Assembly (NCBI GenBank): GCA_003255065.1
Contig: QAOA01005271.1
Location: 2,469,014-2,533,013 of the forward strand
From: Cercis canadensis
Taxonomy: Eukaryota > Streptophyta > Magnoliopsida > Fabales > Fabaceae
DNA length: 64,000 nucleotides
Direction of reading: 5' to 3'
Below the pieces are notes generated by a model. The model did no database searches. It had not been told where the DNA came from and saw nothing but the letters and a program-made list of their open reading frames with translations. Positions 59,490-64,000 of this stretch are shown here, in pieces (position 1 is the stretch's first letter; each line of letters starts with the position of its first letter). A program made the translations under genes and the position numbers.

Positions 59490-62400
59490 AGAGTGATGAG
59501 AGGGTTTGTGAAATTGGTGTGGAGAACCTTGGCAAGTTTGTGGAGAGAAAGGGTGGGGGGAATAAAGGGCAGGAAAAAAGCTCAAAGAGGCAAAAAGGGG
59601 GTTTGATATGGGAAGGATTGGGTGGCCAAGACTAGAGAGGGGATATAAGTACAAGGAAAACATTAAATGAAGGGGTGGGAAAAAAAACAAAAAGGGGTTT
59701 TGGGAAGAGATCACAGATCGATGGGTCCTATTGGGTTGGGTTGCTTGAGTGTTTTACAGAGTTTTTTTTGGACTTTTTCCCTCTCAACTATTATGGAAAT
59801 TTTTTGAAATGGGTTGCTGCTGCCAATTGAAAAATGTGATCAGAAAACTCATTTCTAGATCTTTGGAATTGGACAAGTAACCAAGTTGAAAGGATTTACA
59901 GCTGGTTGCAGACCTGTAAATGAACAACGTTACAAGTAAAAGTGAAAAAATATGCACATAATCAGAAGAAAACTTACGTACCTGATTCTGATAGGGATAT
60001 ATGCATGTGAGTTTTGCAGGTATTAAATCCAAGAAAATTATTTGCTACAATAATAGGATTTTGATTTTCTTTTGGGTAGCAACAACTCGACAATTACAAT
60101 ATAATGTTATCATTACACATTAACAAATGATCAGGGAAACACAGAGGATAGGGTCCTTTCCTACCCAAAAATTGATTGGAAGATATTTACCAAAACCAAA
60201 AAAAAAAATTGATTGGAAGCTTAATATGGCCCCCACCATCCCTTTGGCTCACATGTCAAACATATTTATCTATCCATTCTTTGCTAAGTATCCATTTTAT
60301 TTTATTTTTCTATTTGTTTCTTACTACAAATTGATGTGGGTGCTGGTTGGCTGCTAAGTTGCTTCATTTGGTAGAGGACAAAAAGATTGAGAATGCAACT
60401 AATCTAGAATCAAGTCTTTATATGAGTGTGGTTTCTCTGGATTTTAACCCCTTATTTCGAGGGATTAAAATTGGGGATTTTTGTTTTTTAAACTGATTCT
60501 CCCTTTATTTTAATGTTTTGTTCTGTAAAGATGTATCTGATTGTGAATTGGTCTAAGGTAGTGACCCTTTTATGATGAGATATATAGGTTTGTTATGATG
60601 GGCTGTGTGTGGGGGAGTGAGACACTTGTTTAATTAATTATCTTTGTATTTCTAATGGGTATTTTTCAACCAAAATCCTACTTTAAATAGTTCTTTTTTC
60701 AATGGAGGACAGGTATTTATGGTGGTGATTAATGAATAGAGAGGACCACTAAATATTACCACTCCATTGAAAATAAATAATTAAAGATTGATGCTATTCC
60801 ATTCCAATATACTACTTGTTTTCTAATTAATTAGAGCCACTGTATTAGATCCAATTCTTTGAAGAAATTGTCTCCCAAATGGTAGTGTACAAGATATCCA
60901 CCCCATCATAAAAGTTGGTATCGACTACTACAAAGTCACTAATCAGATAGATATATAGCCTTTAATCATTAATTTTATTGCACTAACTCACTAATCAGCA
61001 AAATCTTCAAATATGAATCAATTGGTCAAAATATTTATTATTTATTACTTAATATCTAAAGAGTTCTGGTTAGGAATGTTCTAATTGTTATATGTTTATA
61101 AATATCATATCATTGACTCATATGATGCTTAACTACACATTCCTCCCTTTCTATTATTGTTATTTTCACATTTTCAGATAAAAGAGATTTTCATTCATAA
61201 ATATACAGTGAGACGGAGTTGGTTCAAAATCACTAATAAATATTATTAGGTTTAATAAGGAGAAATATGTCCATAAAAAAAACATTTTTAATTCATTAAA
61301 AGAAAAAAAGACACCACAGCATGATCCAAACAACTTTATGCCTTACGCTTGTATTGTGCAAGTTCGATTTCACATAAAAAACTATTATTTTCAATGAAAG
61401 TACATTAGTGAGTTCAATTTGATGGAAAATGAAAGTGCTACATTAACATTATTCTTTTATATGATTGACGTTTTAAAAAAAAAAAATTATTAAAGGAAAA
61501 GAAACAGGGAAGAAAAATAGAAGGTGACGTGGTGGACAGAGAGGAACTAGTCTGTCCCTCTCTCTGCCAACTATATTAATCTATGATATGATGATGAAAT
61601 TAATTAAGAAAATGAATATAAAATAAGTTAAAAGATAGTGAAATACCTGATGTTTAAATATCAAAATCGATGGGAATCAATCTCGATTCTCGCGTAAAAT
61701 TTGTTTTGGTTTGTGCAGAATCTGCAGTTTGCAGTGAAGTGACCACTCTGTGTCCCAAGTCCCAAGCTCCACATTGGGTGGATGAGTTTAAGTAATATTT
61801 TAAAGCGAGGATTACGTTACAATCTCTCTTTAGTTAAGTGGGTTTTGACATATCTAATCATATAAATATCTCAAAAAATTAAATAATTTAATATATTTTA
61901 TAATACATAATTTTTTATAAAATATAAAAAAATATGATATAAAAGATGTGTTTTTAACATATTTTTTTATATTGTATCATTTTTATCTTTTATAAATAAT
62001 TATGTATCATAACATATATTAAATAATTTAAAATTTTAAAATATTTACATTAATGTTAAAATTATACTATAAATTTCACTAAATCTCATATAAATAAAAG
62101 AGACGTTATATCCCAAAGAGATAGAATAACCCTCACTTTTTTAAAGGGAAAGAGAATCGTTTATGTTATGTGAGTGATGTTGCATGATTTGGGTTTAGTG
62201 ATACCCCCATGGGATTGGCATGCCAAATGCCAATAACAGCAATAAACCAACGGCAAAGATGACCCATTACGTAAAGCAAACTCACTATCTCTCTGAATCT
62301 GAATCTGTATCTGTATATGTGTCTGTTTCTGGGTTCACTTCAGAATTGGGCAATGCCGTACCAATATTACTCTCCCGTAAACCAAAAGATAGTTACAGAT

Positions 62401-64000
62401 TACACAGAGAGCGCAGTGTTGCAGAATGCAGTGAGTGAGTGAGTGAGTATCTGAATCTGAAAACTAAAACTGTGTTGACCGTGCATTTTTTTCATGCCTA
62501 CGTAAAATCAAACATTTCTTACGACAAAAACTCTTTCATCATTGACAGCCCATTGCTCTGTCTTGTACCTATGTGGAGTTAGTGATGTTTTTATATTGTT
62601 TTTTTTGTAACTTTCTTATAATAATTACAAATTGTATAGTTGAGATTGAGAATTAACAAACGCTTTAGGAGGAGGTTGTTGCATGATGGAAAGAAACCCA
62701 TATTACTGTCGGATGTGCCCCAAGTTTTAAGGGATAATATTATTCCTTTGCATTAGAAGGGTACTTTTGGGAAAACTTGGCGGCAGACGTGGCATGTTAA
62801 TGACCGTGGATGACTTTTAATTGAATTGGACGGTTGAGATTCATGGAACTGCATCATGTGAAGTTCCTTCTTATGAACAAATGCAGTCCATTCCATCACT
62901 TCTTTGGCCATTTCATTTATACGTACCCGGCCCCGGGTACTCTTTCTTTATTTTCTTTTGGACGAGGGAACAGTGGCAAGCCAAGTAATGTGCTTTGCAT
63001 TATTTGGTAATGTTCAAACAAAAATAGAAGAAAAGGAATGGAACAACCTTTTTCTCTCTTTTAAATTAGAGGAGAATAAAAGGACAAGGGAAGGAAATGA
63101 ACGGGTTATAATTTTTTTATGTTTCAATCTCATTACCTTTAATTGACAAATAATAAAAGATAGGGAAAATATATTACTCATTTTCCTTCCTTCCTTGTTT
63201 TTTTTTTCTTTCTTTCTGTATATAAAAAGAATCTAAACAAAGAAAACGTAGCTATCTTTCATTCTCTTTCTTTAGAGACCCTCCATTCTTTTCCTTTGCT
63301 TTTTTACATGATAATATACAAGTTTGAATTCAAGACTTTTTACAAATTGCATATTCATACTCTTATTATTAGATTATATCTGGTCATTTATCTCCATTTT
63401 TTTTCTTATATCTTACCAAAAAATAAACCTTCCATTGGAATACCATGTCAACTGATATTAATTATCTTATCACGTGGTTATCCCAATTAACTTATTTTTA
63501 ATAGTTCCTTTGACATCGTTGGATTAATCCATAATCCCATTCTCATGATCTTTGTTTTTTTTCTTCTTTAAATAATATTCGGGTCTAATTCTAAGTTAGA
63601 ATTGCAAATAATAAAAATATGAAGTATAGATAATCTTTAGAATGAAAGAAAAATTCAACCACATTGACTTTTAATTTGTTAATCTTTCTAGCCTTAATAG
63701 CCATTACATTGCGTAAAAGAAACTTGAAAGGAAAACGTGTAATCATCTGGCAAAGTCAATTAAGATTTTGATAATGCAAGTTAATTTGCAAGTCGAACTA
63801 CGTAATCCTTTGTTTACTTTTATTCTTATGAAATAGCAAAGTCAAACGGAAATTATGCTTACTCATTGGCTTGTTGAGGTGTAGAAAAAGTTCAGAAATT
63901 GCATTTGGTGTAGATATAAAAGAGGTTGTATATGTAGATGAGTAAAATAAGTTTGCATCCACTCTCTCTTAACTAGACTTCAAAGCTGCCTCACTAGTTT
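59490..64000. other. Intergenic region to the end of the window
   Basis: No gene recognised. It includes the upstream region of the AAA-ATPase, a very AT-rich stretch at about 61855-62100 and a (GTGA)n-like run near 62429-62448. A TATA-like TATAAAAG lies at 63915-63922, followed by CT-rich sequence, and a CACGTG lies near 63472; these may belong to a promoter of a plus-strand gene beyond the window. Confidence 0.45.

Noticed and set aside
59356-59535. In-frame 60-codon extension upstream of the AAA-ATPase
   Set aside because: A consensus TATA box (59480-59489) falls inside it, and the family start MKEYWTSL lies at 59355.

Overview
This is a window of eudicot plant nuclear DNA. It has AT-rich intergenic sequence, short GT-AG introns, an intronless histone H4 gene, and plant-specific proteins (IAA33-type Aux/IAA, TPLATE-complex TML, SET and syntaxin proteins of plant type). 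The species cannot be fixed from the sequence. Eight isolated 'n' characters occur; several sit exactly between two nearly identical copies of the same sequence, which points to gap-closing artefacts or unmerged haplotypes in a draft assembly.

Layout from left to right: SmF, a spliceosomal Sm protein (2546-5081, minus, 5 exons); IAA33-type Aux/IAA (9033-10040, plus, 2 exons, with a 150-bp tandem duplication across the second splice acceptor); a GPP/GS1-type HAD phosphatase (13007-17017, minus, 6 exons); histone H4 (21821-22132, plus); an 836-bp non-autonomous Mutator-like element (23805-24640); an acidic/serine-rich protein of unknown function (25121-25948, plus); a long-TIR element with a duplicated right half (28937-30766); two candidate exons of an unrecognised gene (30876-31173, minus); TML (33783-35702, minus) head-to-head with XRCC3 (36173-37084, plus); a syntaxin/t-SNARE-like membrane protein (38729-41789, minus, 5 exons); a SET-domain methyltransferase (43674-48911, minus, 11 coding exons); a Pack-MULE carrying pieces of three host genes (51364-52801); and a BCS1-like AAA-ATPase (57826-59355, minus). 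About half the window is intergenic sequence in which I see no gene.

The genes do not form one pathway. They look like a conserved chromosomal block. From memory of Arabidopsis, IAA33, GPP2/GS1, XRCC3, TML and an AAA-ATPase lie close together around At5g57420-At5g57480, and the SET and syntaxin-like genes are neighbours at At2g18850/At2g18860, a homologous segment. The window may therefore keep both halves of an ancestral block that Arabidopsis split between duplicated segments. Site II (TGGGCC/T) clusters upstream of SmF, GPP and the TML/XRCC3 pair fit housekeeping, proliferation-linked expression.

The most unusual object is the Pack-MULE at 51.4-52.8 kb. Between long terminal inverted repeats it holds fragments of a GT47 exostosin glycosyltransferase, a seed maturation (SMP/LEA) protein and a MAPKKK-like kinase, in alternating orientations.
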